This document shows positions 37,914 to 37,928 of a stretch of 37,928 nucleotides of DNA, piece by piece. Each line of letters opens with the position of its first letter. Positions within the stretch are counted from its first letter, which is position 1. The translations under genes and the position numbers were made by a program. The notes beneath the pieces were generated by a model, which saw nothing but the letters and a program-made list of their open reading frames with translations, did no database searches and was not told the DNA's origin. This stretch comes from Actinomycetes bacterium (GTDB taxonomy: Bacteria > Actinomycetota > Actinomycetes > Mycobacteriales > Mycobacteriaceae), in assembly GCA_023417985.1 (NCBI GenBank), contig JAEZDV010000158.1, positions 1 through 37,928 of the forward strand, read 5' to 3'.

Positions 37914-37928
37914 GCCCGGGGCCGCCGC

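Overview
This is a high-GC actinobacterial chromosome segment, densely packed on both strands. mshA (mycothiol synthesis), an HbhA-like protein with a Lys/Ala/Pro tail, and a gene order matching my recollection of the Mycobacterium tuberculosis block Rv0472c-Rv0489 place it in the Mycobacteriales. The overall gene content looks most like Rhodococcus; the genus is an inference. I saw no rRNA, tRNA, insertion sequence, prophage or CRISPR array.

Layout. 1-3.9 kb: an AraC/DinB-type regulator with a DHFR-like reductase, a 22-bp tandem repeat, two membrane proteins (DUF6328 and a 73-aa protein), and a PPK2 polyphosphate kinase with a DUF4873 gene. 3.9-7.9 kb: conserved core 1, with a TetR regulator at the MadR position, a DUF445 protein, an XRE regulator, HbhA and DUF2516. 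8-12.4 kb: accessory genes (AurF-like diiron oxygenase, alpha/beta hydrolase, purU, a methyltransferase and a GNAT acetyltransferase). 12.5-13.9 kb: deoC and an LmeA/DUF2993 lipid-binding protein. 14-21.2 kb: an accessory block with a solitary AbiEi-type protein, a VTC-DUF4956-CotH operon, a divergent two-component system and a methyltransferase. 21.2-26.6 kb: core 2, with two DUF2505 paralogues, murB, an SDR, a TetR regulator, and a ROK-family regulator preceded by a Cys-Cys-Arg-Cys-Cys leader peptide. 26.6-30.6 kb: tocopherol-cyclase-like protein, PIG-L deacetylase, MFS transporter and hydrolase. 30.7-32.6 kb: mshA-ybjN. 33-37 kb: a small Rpf-type muralytic protein, an acyl-CoA/4-coumarate-CoA ligase and a Tat-exported FAD oxidoreductase. 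37.1-37.9 kb: gpmA (gpm1), then a 16-C run at the window end.

The genes group around a few themes. Polyphosphate: a PPK2 kinase, and separately a VTC-type polyphosphate polymerase co-transcribed with a membrane protein and an extracytoplasmic CotH-type kinase, next to an OmpR/HK pair. Thiol metabolism: mshA, and a ROK regulator whose leader looks like a cysteine-sensing attenuator. Cell envelope: MurB, Rpf, HbhA, LmeA-like and DUF445 proteins.

Regulatory DNA is unusually readable. Many genes have a TANNNT-like -10 about 6-8 nt before the start codon, which predicts leaderless mRNAs. Several promoters carry palindromes, including an exact CRP/GlxR-type TGTGA-N6-TCACA site before the CoA ligase. 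Most convergent gene pairs are separated by strong hairpins. The best candidates for something new are the VTC-DUF4956-CotH/two-component locus and the poly-cysteine leader.
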